Shown: positions 25,841-33,463 of the stretch, one piece after another
How the letters are laid out: the number at the start of each line of letters is the position of its first letter
Numbering within the stretch: position 1 is the stretch's first letter
Assembly (NCBI GenBank): GCA_016929905.1
Contig: JAFGHX010000286.1
Span: forward strand, 1 to 34,420
Length of the DNA stretch: 34,420 nt
DNA from: Kiritimatiellia bacterium
GTDB taxonomy: Bacteria > Verrucomicrobiota > Kiritimatiellia > JAFGHX01
Reading direction: 5' to 3'
Notes under the pieces: model-generated
The model's database searches: none
Told to the model about the DNA's origin: nothing
The model's input: only the letters and a program-made list of their open reading frames with translations
Made by a program: the position numbers and the translations under genes

Positions 25841-27121
25841 ATGATGCAAGACATAGGCCAGCACGACCGAGAGGTACTGCGCGGCCTCGCCACGCAGATC
25901 GCCGAGATCGCCGCACAGCCCGTTCAGCGCGAGACGGCCGCCCAATGGCGCGCTCTGAATGACCTGCGCCCGGTTCGCCCCATGGTCTACGTCTACCAGA
26001 TCCCCTGGCACGAGATGGACGTGGACGGCGAACTCGCGCTTCAGGCGACCGACGAGTTCTGCCGGGGGATCGAGTGGGGCATGCGCCGCGCCCTCTATCA
26101 GTGGAACCACATGCGGGTCGACCAGGTCGTGGACCCGGTCTTCGCCTGCAGCCCTGTCGTCCGCAGTACGGGCTACGGCCTGAGGATCGAAGAGAACACG
26201 ATCGCCCAGGACACCTCGGGCGGCATCCGCGCGCATCACTACCACAACCAGATCCAGAGCGAATCGGACGTGGACAAGATCAAGACACCGGTCGTCACGC
26301 TGGACACCCAGGCAACGGAGGCTCGGCGCGAGACGCTGGCGAATCTGTTCGGCGACATTCTTCCCGTTCGCGTGCAGGGCAGAACGAACATAAGATTCTC
26401 GCCTTGGGACCGGCTCACCACCTGGTGGAACCCGCAGCAGGTCCTGATGGACCTCATCCTCAACCCGGCGCTGGTCCACAAGGCGATGGACCGGCTCACC
26501 ACGGCTATGATGAGCGAGCTGGATCAGATCGAACAACTCGGCCTGCTTTCAATCGGGAACGGCAACCTCATCACCGGTGAGGGCGGGCTGGGTTTCACCG
26601 CCGATCTGCCGCGCGCCGATCCGCCCATCAACGGTGCGCGAGCGATCGACCTCTGGGGCAGCACGATGGCGCAGATCTTCTCGGAAGTCTCCCCACAGAT
26701 GCACGAAGAGTTCGCGCTGCAGTATGAGAAACGGCTCATGGCCCGATGCGGGTTGTGCTACTACGGCTGCTGCGAGCCGCTGCACCGCAAGATCGAGATA
26801 TCGGCCAAGCACCTCCCCCGCATGCGCAAGATCTCCATGAGCCCCTGGGTCGACCCCCACGTCGGCGCCGAGACGATCGGGAACCGATTCGTCTTCTCGT
26901 TCAAGCCGAACCCGGCCTTTCTGGCGACCGACGGCCGCTGGGACCGCGCGAGTGCGCGGCGCGAAATCGAAGCGGTCATCGCGATCACCCAACGCCACAA
27001 CTGCCCGCTCGAGATCATCCTCAAAGACATCAGCACCGTGCGCCACGAACCCCGCCGTCTGTGGGAATGGACGGAGCTGGTGATGGAACTGGTGGGGTGC
27101 GAAAGACTGGCGATGGTCTAG
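25841..27121 (+). CDS. UroD/MtaA-superfamily-like protein, copy 2
   Basis: A 426-residue paralogue of the protein at 16390. Shared blocks are AQIFSEVSPQMHEEFALQYE, YYGCCEPLHRKIE with the adjacent Cys pair, SMSPWVDPHVGAETIG, FSFKPNPAFLA and the C-terminal EIILKDISTVRHEPRRLWEW. The N-terminal third is more diverged, so the two proteins may differ in substrate. The fold suggests a methyltransferase-like or decarboxylase-like TIM barrel; it is not HemE. AAGGGAG lies 5 nt before the ATG at 25841 (a second ATG follows at once). The TAG stop (27119-27121) lies inside the CTAG that begins the palindrome at 27118. Confidence 0.72.
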   Translation: MMQDIGQHDREVLRGLATQIAEIAAQPVQRETAAQWRALNDLRPVRPMVYVYQIPWHEMDVDGELALQATDEFCRGIEWGMRRALYQWNHMRVDQVVDPVFACSPVVRSTGYGLRIEENTIAQDTSGGIRAHHYHNQIQSESDVDKIKTPVVTLDTQATEARRETLANLFGDILPVRVQGRTNIRFSPWDRLTTWWNPQQVLMDLILNPALVHKAMDRLTTAMMSELDQIEQLGLLSIGNGNLITGEGGLGFTADLPRADPPINGARAIDLWGSTMAQIFSEVSPQMHEEFALQYEKRLMARCGLCYYGCCEPLHRKIEISAKHLPRMRKISMSPWVDPHVGAETIGNRFVFSFKPNPAFLATDGRWDRASARREIEAVIAITQRHNCPLEIILKDISTVRHEPRRLWEWTELVMELVGCERLAMV

Positions 27122-27180
27122 TGTCCTGTCTCGCAAATAGGCTTGCATTAGATTGGCCTATTTGCGAGACAGGACACTAG
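27118..27180. repeat. 63-bp perfect palindrome with CTAG ends
   Basis: Two 25-bp arms (27118-27142 and 27156-27180) are exact inverse complements around a 13-nt spacer. Each end is CTAG, and a conserved GTCCTGTCTCGC core lies in each arm. A degenerate inverse copy lies at 160-205. In both places the CTAG supplies the stop codon of the neighbouring gene. CTAG could be a target duplication of an element with terminal inverted repeats. As RNA it would form a very stable hairpin and may terminate transcription. Confidence 0.9.
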
Positions 27181-27214
27181 AACTTGCTACGGAACGGGCG
27201 TATTGAAGCGCCAA

Positions 27215-27245
27215 GAACACGGACAAGCACGGACACACACGGACG
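27215..27245. repeat. decamer repeat and hairpin between convergent genes
   Basis: CACGGAC recurs with a 10-bp period (27218, 27228, 27238). Next to it, TGATCAC (27254-27260) and GTGATCA (27267-27273) form a 7-bp hairpin that includes the UroD-like-3 stop codon. The hairpin may act as a terminator for the converging transcripts. Confidence 0.6.
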
Positions 27246-27270
27246 CTGGGCACTGATCACCGATGAGTGA

Positions 27271-28491
27271 TCACCAGTCGCTCCGCCCGGCTGGAACGGC
27301 CGACCGGGGACGCTCGGGCAGCGGGGCCAGCCCGAAATACTCGCGGTACCCTTCAACCAGCGCGTCGTAGTTCTCCACTTTCACGTCCTCGTGCACCGAG
27401 TGGCTCAGGTGCAGAATGTGGCCGCCGGGTGTCCGGCGTCCGAAATCGAGACACTCCCGCGTTTCCCGTTTCGCGTCTTCGGTCGAGCCCAGGCACATGG
27501 TGTGGCGCGCGTCCATGTTGCCGATGATGCAGACCTTCTCGGCAATCCCCTCCGCGATCAGCCGCTCAAAGGTCATGCCGGCCGCCTTGTCCACTTCTTT
27601 GTAGCCGTCGATGTTTGTGCTGAAGAAGAAGTCGTCCTTGATCGCCCAGTGGTTGCCGTCGGAGGTGTAGACGGCCAGCTTGCCGGCCTCGTGGATGCGC
27701 GCGACCTGCTCCTGCATGTTCGGCAGGATGAACTCGCGGTAGTGGGCCGGCGAGATGAACGGGCCGTTGTCACTGCTCACGTCGCCGCCGATCGCGAAGA
27801 TGTCGAAGTCGGCCTCGAATCCCGCCTCCATCCCCGCGAACCCCTCGGCTTTCTTCTTGTCGAGCCAGCGCCTGAACAGACCGGGTTCCAGGATGATCCA
27901 CATCAGCAGCCACGGCGGATAGAAGGCGGCGCCCGTGCCCGTGCTGCACCCCTCCCACATGTAGACCCAATCGATGCCGTCCGCCTCGGCCAGTTCGCGG
28001 ACCCGGCGGTAGACAGCCAGCCGGTCCCGGTCGAACTTGGGCACCGTGCCGTCCCACGCCTCGAGTTCCCTACGCGTCGCCTCTTCGCCCTGCCGTCTCT
28101 GCGTGTGCGACTGCGCCGCGCCCGGGTTGGCCAAAACCACGCGTTTGGTCTTCTCGTCGAACACGTACTTCGCGCCCTTCGACTCCCATTCCTTCGGCCC
28201 CGTCTTGGTCGGCCGCGAGAAATGGCGCCCGCTATTGCTGTACAGGTGGCAGATGTCGACCTCGAAGAACTTGTTGATCGTGAACCGCGCCTGCGCCTCG
28301 GCCTCGACCAACTCTTCCCAGGACACGCCGTCGGATTTGGCGTCCCAATGCATGGCGGCATCCGTCACGAAATTCCGGCCGCAGACGTCCCAGTAGATGG
28401 GCTGGAACAACTGGAATATCTCCATCAACGGCGTGCGGTCCGGCGCCTCATGCGCAAACGCCTTCTGAACTCTCTCTCTTGATCCTTCCAT
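27271..28491 (-). CDS. uroporphyrinogen-decarboxylase-family protein, copy 3
   Basis: A 406-residue member of the UroD/MtaA/CmuA superfamily, distinct from the paralogous pair above. The N-terminus SRERVQKAFAHEAPDRTPLM is typical. Later come DGIDWVYMWEGCSTGTGAAF, FAIGGDVSSDNGPFISPAHY, IHEAGKLAVYTSDGNHWAIK, ICNMDA-like VCIIGNMDAR and GGHILHLSHSVHEDVKVENY, matching the barrel strands of the family. The MtaA zinc motif HxC is not evident. Start MEGSRERV at 28491 is chosen by family length; the frame is open upstream to 28563 only because of an octamer repeat that also overlaps this start codon. It is convergent with UroD-like-2. Confidence 0.82.
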   Translation of the reverse strand: MEGSRERVQKAFAHEAPDRTPLMEIFQLFQPIYWDVCGRNFVTDAAMHWDAKSDGVSWEELVEAEAQARFTINKFFEVDICHLYSNSGRHFSRPTKTGPKEWESKGAKYVFDEKTKRVVLANPGAAQSHTQRRQGEEATRRELEAWDGTVPKFDRDRLAVYRRVRELAEADGIDWVYMWEGCSTGTGAAFYPPWLLMWIILEPGLFRRWLDKKKAEGFAGMEAGFEADFDIFAIGGDVSSDNGPFISPAHYREFILPNMQEQVARIHEAGKLAVYTSDGNHWAIKDDFFFSTNIDGYKEVDKAAGMTFERLIAEGIAEKVCIIGNMDARHTMCLGSTEDAKRETRECLDFGRRTPGGHILHLSHSVHEDVKVENYDALVEGYREYFGLAPLPERPRSAVPAGRSDW

Positions 28492-28588
28492 CCTTCCATC
28501 CTTCCATTCTTGCACTCTTCCACTCTTCCATTCTTGCACTCTTGCACTCTTCCATTCTTCCACTCTTCCATTCTTCCATATCTTCCGC
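28484..28588 (-). repeat. octamer tandem repeat over the UroD-like-3 start
   Basis: About 13 tandem octamers of the form RTGSAAGR on the minus strand, reading ATGGAAGG, GTGCAAGA or GTGGAAGA. The start codon of UroD-like-3 at 28489-28491 is part of the array, and the units upstream supply AAGG/GGAAG sequence resembling a ribosome site. Because 8 is not a multiple of 3, a change in copy number alters which upstream ATG or GTG is in frame. Confidence 0.9.
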
Positions 28589-28991
28589 GCATCCGCTCCG
28601 CCTCATAGTACCGCACGCCCCCAGCCCCTGTCTTTGTCCGGCCCGATCAAGGCGTACCCGAATCGCTTCGACGGCCGTATCGTTGCGTTTCCGGAGGGCC
28701 CGGCAGTGTCGGGGCCGAGCGCAGGGCTCGCGGTCCGACAGGATCAGGCTAGAAACGGTTTGCTCATGCCACGGAGATCTGGCATGTTCGGAGCAGGCGG
28801 CGCCAGCGACCGGACGAGGCATGCGGATACCTGTCGGGCCCTGTGCCGCAGGCTCTGGTGCTCGCTGCTGAGCGGCCCGCGCGGATGGGCGCGCGCCGGC
28901 GGCTCTGTGCGGTTCGGGACAAGGCTCCGGACGCGGTCCCCGGGCCGGTTGTCGAGCGGGTTCCCGATTAAGTTCTCGAGGGAGTTGGGAT
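28589..28991. other. intergenic region, no gene seen
   Basis: About 400 bp between divergent genes with no coding sequence that I can support. Open frames here are compositional. Short inverted repeats are present near 28640-28760 but none makes a recognisable RNA. A promoter for the kinase-like gene should lie near its right end; GGAG at 28981-28984 serves its GTG. Confidence 0.5.
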
Positions 28992-29741
28992 GTGACCTGG
29001 CTACTCCAACGCACGGTGTCGTTTTTCGTCGACAACTTCCCGCCGTGGAAGACGGTATGGGTCGGCGGGCCCGTTGCCTTTGCCTGGGCCCTGGCCTGCC
29101 TGGCCTTCGCGGGTTGGCTCAAGCGGCGCAAGGGTCTGCGCACGGGCTACACGCGCAAGGTGTTTCATTTCCTGATCTTCTTCAGTGTCGCCCTGATCCA
29201 GTGGCTGTGGGGCACACCAATCGTGTGCCTGTTCGGCGGCATGACCACGCTGGTCGTGTTCCTGGCCGTATTTCTCGGGGCCGGCAATCTGCTGTACGAG
29301 GCGATGGCCCGCGAGAAGGACACGCCGCACCGCACGTACTACATCATCGTGCCCTATTTCGCCACGCTGATCGGCGGGCTGGCCGGCAACATTTTGTTCG
29401 GCCCGGCTGCGCTGGTCGGGTATCTCGTGACCGGGCTGGGCGACGCGGTCGGCGAGCCGGTCGGCACGAAGTTTGGCAAGCACACCTACCGCGTGCCGTC
29501 GCTGACATCGGTGAAAGCCATCCGCAGCTGGGAAGGGTCGGCGGCCGTACTGGCGATGTGCGTGGTGGCGATCACGCTTGCGATCGCGCTGTCGCCGCAA
29601 CTCAGCTTCGGCTGGCGCTCCCTGTTCGCCGTCCCGGCCCTTGCTCTGCTGTGTGCCGGCGTGGAAGCCGTGTCGCCGCACGGCTGGGACAACACGACGA
29701 TGCAGGTGGTGCCGGCTCTTGTTGCGACGCTGGCGTTGTAG
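28992..29741 (+). CDS. dolichol/phytol-kinase-like integral membrane protein
   Basis: A 249-residue protein with about six or seven hydrophobic helices. The family signature is visible: RKVFHFLIFFSVALIQWLWG early on, and GYLVTGLGDAVGEPVGTKFG followed by KAIRSWEGSAA later, the CTP-binding region of the SEC59/VTE5 (phosphatidate cytidylyltransferase-related) family. Members phosphorylate isoprenoid alcohols using CTP. The start is a GTG at 28992 with GGAG 7 nt upstream. A truncated ferredoxin reading frame begins just past its stop. A neighbouring terpene-cyclase-like toroid protein gives a loose isoprenoid link, but that is not proof of function. Confidence 0.8.
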   Translation: MTWLLQRTVSFFVDNFPPWKTVWVGGPVAFAWALACLAFAGWLKRRKGLRTGYTRKVFHFLIFFSVALIQWLWGTPIVCLFGGMTTLVVFLAVFLGAGNLLYEAMAREKDTPHRTYYIIVPYFATLIGGLAGNILFGPAALVGYLVTGLGDAVGEPVGTKFGKHTYRVPSLTSVKAIRSWEGSAAVLAMCVVAITLAIALSPQLSFGWRSLFAVPALALLCAGVEAVSPHGWDNTTMQVVPALVATLAL

Positions 29742-29742
29742 G

Positions 29743-29892
29743 CGAAACGAGAAGCCGTCCTGGCTGCACCGCTGCGAACAGTGTCTGGCCTGCCTGCACT
29801 GGTGCCCGCAGGAAGCGATCCAGGTCGGCAAGAAGACGGTCGGCCGAGCGCGCTACCACCATCCGGACGTGCGGGCCAGGGACCTCATGTAG
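29743..29892 (+). pseudogene. 3' remnant of an EFR1-type 4Fe-4S ferredoxin gene
   Basis: Fifty codons including the stop encode WLHRCEQCLACLHWCPQEAI followed by KKTVGRARYHHPDV. CxxCxxCxxxC is a complete 4Fe-4S binding motif, and the trailing GRxRYHHP matches the end of EFR1-family flavodoxin-ferredoxin fusion proteins. The flavodoxin part and the first cluster are absent: upstream codons belong to the kinase-like gene in another frame. No start codon or ribosome site is fitting. Most likely a deletion left only the C-terminus. Confidence 0.7.
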
Positions 29893-30117
29893 GCGACTGC
29901 TCGCCCTGACGTCGAGCGCCGTAAGGATGCGTTCCGCGTTCGTCATGCGCCCGATCTCCAGGCCACGGCATGCACCGTCCGTCCCCGTGCGCGGGTTCCG
30001 GCAGCCGAGTCCGGTGCAACAACGAATTCCGGATCGCAAAGCCGCTAAGAAGCTCCCGGCCACGGTCGTCTATAGAGGTAGACGCATTCACACATCAGAA
30101 CACGGATCGGAGCACGT

Positions 30118-31614
30118 ATGACGAGACGCGTGCGAGACGCGCTCGAACATCTTACGGGACCGGTCGGTTCGGTCGTGCTGCACCTGCTCATCGTGTTCGC
30201 GCTGGCGCACGGCGTGGTGGTGCGCCTGCAGCGGCGCGAACCCGAGCTGCGGGTCAAGTTCGACGTGACCGTCGAGCCGCCGGACGTCGATCGGATGCCG
30301 GAGCCGTTGCCCCGACTGAAGCCGGTCGACGACGCTATTCGCGTCGTGGCGGCCGCCCCGCTCGTGGATTTCACGGACGTGCTGCCGGAGCCGCTGCGTG
30401 AAACGCTGAGCATCCTGGACGGCCCGTCGCCCGCAGTCATCAACCTCGGCCTGTACAAAACGCGCGCGGCGGACGCCCGGCCCCGGCTTGCCGCCGAGCG
30501 GGCGGGGCGCTGGGCGCCCGACGCGGAGCGGGCGGTGTGCAAGGCGCTGCAGTGGCTGAAAGCGCGGCAGAGCGCCGACGGGTCGTGGAACGAAGCGGGC
30601 CGGCCGGACTACGCGCCGGGCGTTACCGGCCTGGCCTTGCTCACCTTCCTCGCGCACGGCGAAACCACCGCTTCCGCCGAGTTCGGCGGCACGGTCCGCC
30701 TGGCGGTTGAATTCCTGCTGAAGGCGCAACGCGAGGACGGCGCGTTTTTCGGCGATGCCCGACAACCCGCCGCGGAGACCGGGACGCCGTACGGCGAGAA
30801 CATGTACGCGCCGTACTGGCACGCGATGGCCGCCTACGCCCTGAGCGAGGCGTACGGATTGATGCGCATACCGGAGCTGAAGCCGGCCATGCAGAAGGCC
30901 GTCCAGGTGATCATCGACGGCCAGCAGCCGGGCGGCGGCTGGAACTACGCCTACGCGAAGACCGCGCGGCGCGACACCTCGATCGCCGGCTGGCAGATTC
31001 AGGCGCTGAAGGCCGCCGCGATCGCCGGCGCCGAGAATCCCGGTTTGACCGCCGCCTTGCAGCGGGCGGCGGACGAGGTGCGCTCGCACCGCATCCCTGC
31101 AACCGGCCTCTTCTGCTACGAGAACCGGGACCGCGACGCGGAGCGGGACCTGCCCAGGCCGCGCCTGCAGATCAACACGGGCATCGGCGTGCTGGCGCTG
31201 CAGCTGCTCGGCCTCGGCGCGAGCCGGGAGGCGAAGGACGGGCTCGAGGCGCTGCGGTCCGCGCGCTGCGCGTGGAGCAACCCGGCCAACACGCAGTCTG
31301 TCTTCTGGCTCTACGGCTGGTACTACATCACCCAGGCCAGGTTCCACCAGGGCGGCGCCGAATGGCCCGCCTGGAACGACGCCTTCGCCGCGACGCTTAC
31401 CCGCAACCAGCAGGATGACGGCCACTGGGATGCGCCCCGGGCATCGGGTCAGCCCTGCATCGAAGACCGGTTCGGCCCCGTCTATTGCACCAGCCTCGCG
31501 GCGCTTACCCTGCAGGTCTATTACCGCTGCCTGCCGACCTTCAAGGCCGAGGCCGTGCAGGCCGCCGCATCCGCCGCCGAGCGGGCGCCCGACGACGTCC
31601 TTATCGAGTTTTGA
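30118..31614 (+). CDS. membrane-anchored squalene-cyclase-like alpha/alpha-toroid protein
   Basis: A 498-residue protein with a single N-terminal transmembrane helix (about residues 17-36). A Pro-rich linker of about 100 residues follows. The C-terminal two thirds are prenyltransferase/squalene-oxidase repeats. QW-like motifs are visible: LKARQSADGSW, LLKAQREDGAFFG, IDGQQPGGGWNYAY and RNQQDDGHWDAP. The catalytic DxDD of true squalene-hopene cyclase is not seen, so cyclase activity is unlikely; such anchored toroids are frequent and uncharacterised in PVC genomes. A GGAG site lies 6 nt before the ATG. The 3' end overlaps msrA by 14 bp, convergently. Confidence 0.8.
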   Translation: MTRRVRDALEHLTGPVGSVVLHLLIVFALAHGVVVRLQRREPELRVKFDVTVEPPDVDRMPEPLPRLKPVDDAIRVVAAAPLVDFTDVLPEPLRETLSILDGPSPAVINLGLYKTRAADARPRLAAERAGRWAPDAERAVCKALQWLKARQSADGSWNEAGRPDYAPGVTGLALLTFLAHGETTASAEFGGTVRLAVEFLLKAQREDGAFFGDARQPAAETGTPYGENMYAPYWHAMAAYALSEAYGLMRIPELKPAMQKAVQVIIDGQQPGGGWNYAYAKTARRDTSIAGWQIQALKAAAIAGAENPGLTAALQRAADEVRSHRIPATGLFCYENRDRDAERDLPRPRLQINTGIGVLALQLLGLGASREAKDGLEALRSARCAWSNPANTQSVFWLYGWYYITQARFHQGGAEWPAWNDAFAATLTRNQQDDGHWDAPRASGQPCIEDRFGPVYCTSLAALTLQVYYRCLPTFKAEAVQAAASAAERAPDDVLIEF

Positions 31615-32206
31615 GCAGCTTCTTCAGCTTGCGCAGTTTCGGCGTGATCACGACCCGGCAGTACGGCGCACTCGAATTGTTCTCGTAGTAATCCTGGTGA
31701 TAGCCCTCCGCCTTGTAGAAGTCCGACGCCGGCACGATCTCCGTGACGATCGGCGCCGCGTACAGACCCTCCTTCTCCGCGGCGGCGCGGGACGCTTCCG
31801 CCGCGCCGCGCTGCGCTTCGGAGTGGTAGAAGATCGCCGACCGGTACTGCGTTCCGATGTCCGCCCCTTGCCGGTTCAGCGCCGTCGGGTCGTGCACCCG
31901 CCAGAAGATGGCGAGCAACTCGCCGTACGACACCACGGCCGGGTCGAACTCGATTTGCACCGCCTCCGCATGGCCCGTCCGGCCGGAACACACCTGCTTG
32001 TAGGTCGGGCTCGGGACGTGTCCGCCCGTGTAGCCCGAGACCACCGACCTCACGCCCGGCACCTGCTCGAATACCGCCTCCACGCACCAGAAGCAGCCGG
32101 CTCCGAATGTCGCGGTCTCCGTCATGGTCTTGCCTTTCGTGTCGGCCGCCGCCAAGTTCGTCGCCACCAGCGCCGCCCCGGCAGCGGCTATCCAGTTCGC
32201 CTTCAT
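31601..32206 (-). CDS. msrA: peptide-methionine (S)-S-oxide reductase, exported form
   Basis: A 201-residue MsrA that repairs S-methionine sulfoxide in proteins. The catalytic GAGCFWCVEAVFEQVPGV motif has the nucleophilic Cys. Other signatures are SGYTGGHVPSPTYKQVCSG, GHAEAVQIEFDP, HDPTALNRQGADIGTQYRSA and YHQDYYENN. An N-terminal signal peptide (about 1-21, ending AAA) indicates periplasmic action. GGAAGGAGG lies 9 nt before the ATG at 32206, supporting the long form over a later Met. The chain ends in a basic Lys-rich tail. It is a stand-alone gene beside the putative cassette array. Confidence 0.95.
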   Translation of the reverse strand: MKANWIAAAGAALVATNLAAADTKGKTMTETATFGAGCFWCVEAVFEQVPGVRSVVSGYTGGHVPSPTYKQVCSGRTGHAEAVQIEFDPAVVSYGELLAIFWRVHDPTALNRQGADIGTQYRSAIFYHSEAQRGAAEASRAAAEKEGLYAAPIVTEIVPASDFYKAEGYHQDYYENNSSAPYCRVVITPKLRKLKKLLKTR

Positions 32207-32454
32207 GATTTAGGCCTCCTTCCCGTTTAGTCGCCGCCGCCGCCGCGGCCTTGCACCCGGTTTGGCGCCGCCTCGGACGGGTATGTCAACACGGACGGGA
32301 GGGGTGCGTGCGTGGACGATTCGGTGTGGGCTGGCGGCAAGCGGCGACAAGACGGAGGCAAGAAGACGCAGGAGGCGGTGAACGACGCGCCTCAATAATC
32401 GTCGATGATTCAGGCGTCTGCCCCGGGCATCGTGTCGACCACCCCGGGAGAAGG

Positions 32455-33306
32455 TTATTCCTCCCAATATTCCTTCGGGACGCGGACATTCCTGATGTTG
32501 TGCACGCGGCCGAGCATATCGGCGACGGGGAGTCCTGCGTAGATGCCCTTGAGTCGGCGGAAGTTGCTCATCCGGTCACATGCTGCCTTCGTCGCCTCTT
32601 CGAGGCTGTCATACGGTCCGCCGACGAAGGCTTTTTCGAGGATCACGTGCGGATCGATCCCTCCGCCGGGGTAGCTGGAGCTCCGCTCGTCTTTCTTGTA
32701 CCGGGCCTGGGTCGTCACGTAGACCGGTTGCCAGCCGATCTTCTCGGCGTACCAGATCACCCACTTGTCGTCTGGAATCCTCTGGATCTCCTCTTTACTC
32801 CTAACGCACTTGCGAACGACGTTGGCGCTGAAGCCGTGGCAGTTCCAACGCTTCTTCTCGCTATCGTACTCGCGGTCCATACCCACCATTTCCGAAAGCA
32901 GCCCGAGGTCGATAACGGCTCCTTCAGGGGGCTGCCAGGTTTCGAGCAGTTCGTATTCGCCCTTGTTGGGTTTCGGGTTCTTCTTGGGAGGCAGGAGTTC
33001 GGACACGAACTTGGATCCGCCGGGCTTGTGGCCCATTTCAATCTGTTGCCCCGGACACACCACAACGGACGAATGCGCAACTTCTCCGCCTCTTCCCCAT
33101 ATCTGGACTGAGCCCGGGGGCGCGTCAGGAGTGGCCGGGCGCTGGGTGTAGCCATACGCCTTCAGGATCTCGGCGAGTTGGAAGTCTTCGCCCGGCTTGG
33201 GCGGCTCGATCCAGCGAGGCGGTGCATCCGCCGCCGCCACGAGTCGCGGCTTCCCAGCCAGCATCGCGATGGTGAGAACAAGTCCATAAGCAACAATCCT
33301 GCGCAT
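32455..33306 (-). CDS. secreted protein of unknown function with NCHGF motif (cassette 3)
   Basis: A 283-residue protein with a signal peptide (about 1-26, ending VAAA). The mature part has HSSVVVCPGQQIEMGHKPGG followed by WNCHGFSANVVRKC, then a Tyr/Trp-rich segment and PHVILEKAFVGGPYDSLEEA. A His-containing strand that precedes an N-C-x-x-F helix resembles permuted papain-like (LRAT/NlpC-related) enzymes; that is inference only. The start at 33306 has AGGAG and GGAGG upstream; frame open to 33621 runs back through the attC-like repeat. It is the third gene of the putative cassette array and begins 80 bp after the repeat. Confidence 0.65.
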   Translation of the reverse strand: MRRIVAYGLVLTIAMLAGKPRLVAAADAPPRWIEPPKPGEDFQLAEILKAYGYTQRPATPDAPPGSVQIWGRGGEVAHSSVVVCPGQQIEMGHKPGGSKFVSELLPPKKNPKPNKGEYELLETWQPPEGAVIDLGLLSEMVGMDREYDSEKKRWNCHGFSANVVRKCVRSKEEIQRIPDDKWVIWYAEKIGWQPVYVTTQARYKKDERSSSYPGGGIDPHVILEKAFVGGPYDSLEEATKAACDRMSNFRRLKGIYAGLPVADMLGRVHNIRNVRVPKEYWEE

Positions 33307-33383
33307 ACTCTCCTGCCTCCAACGCAAGGTTCTCGACAGAGTTCTCGACGAGATTTCCTTTCTATGATGTCTTTCGATCGCGT

Positions 33384-33446
33384 CCCGAACGCCCGGCGTC
33401 AGGATTTGCCGCGACAGCGGCAATATCCTGCACGCCGATGTTGGGG
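33384..33446 (-). repeat. attC-like recombination site B
   Basis: On the minus strand it starts with CCCCAAC (R''-like, 33440-33446) and ends with GTTCGGG (R'-like, 33384-33390). Between them, CGGCGT pairs with ACGCCG, CAGGAT with ATCCTG, and TTGCCGC with GCGGCAA around a 4-nt loop. Exactly two bases on the 5' arm are unpaired: a G before CAGGAT and an A after it. That one-sided pattern of extrahelical bases is characteristic of integron attC sites. It lies 17 bp after the stop of the preceding gene. Confidence 0.65.
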
Positions 33447-33463
33447 CTCTCCGTCTTGTTCCG

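Noticed and set aside
28484..28588. CRISPR array
   Set aside because: Units are 8 bp and directly tandem without spacers; this is a microsatellite.
30118..31614. Functional squalene-hopene cyclase
   Set aside because: QW-like repeats are present but no DxDD acid motif is seen, and the protein has an N-terminal anchor and linker unlike the cyclase.
32384..32418. Hairpin after the third cassette gene as a fourth attC site
   Set aside because: It has a GTTCACC box nearby and GCCT/AGGC pairing, but no AAC box, mismatched inner stem and the extra bases on the wrong arm. It could be a decayed site; not supported as it stands.
32210..32467. 85-codon Arg-rich reading frame between msrA and the cassette genes
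   Set aside because: Composition is typical of GC-rich non-coding frames, no ribosome site is visible and it overlaps the real gene end.
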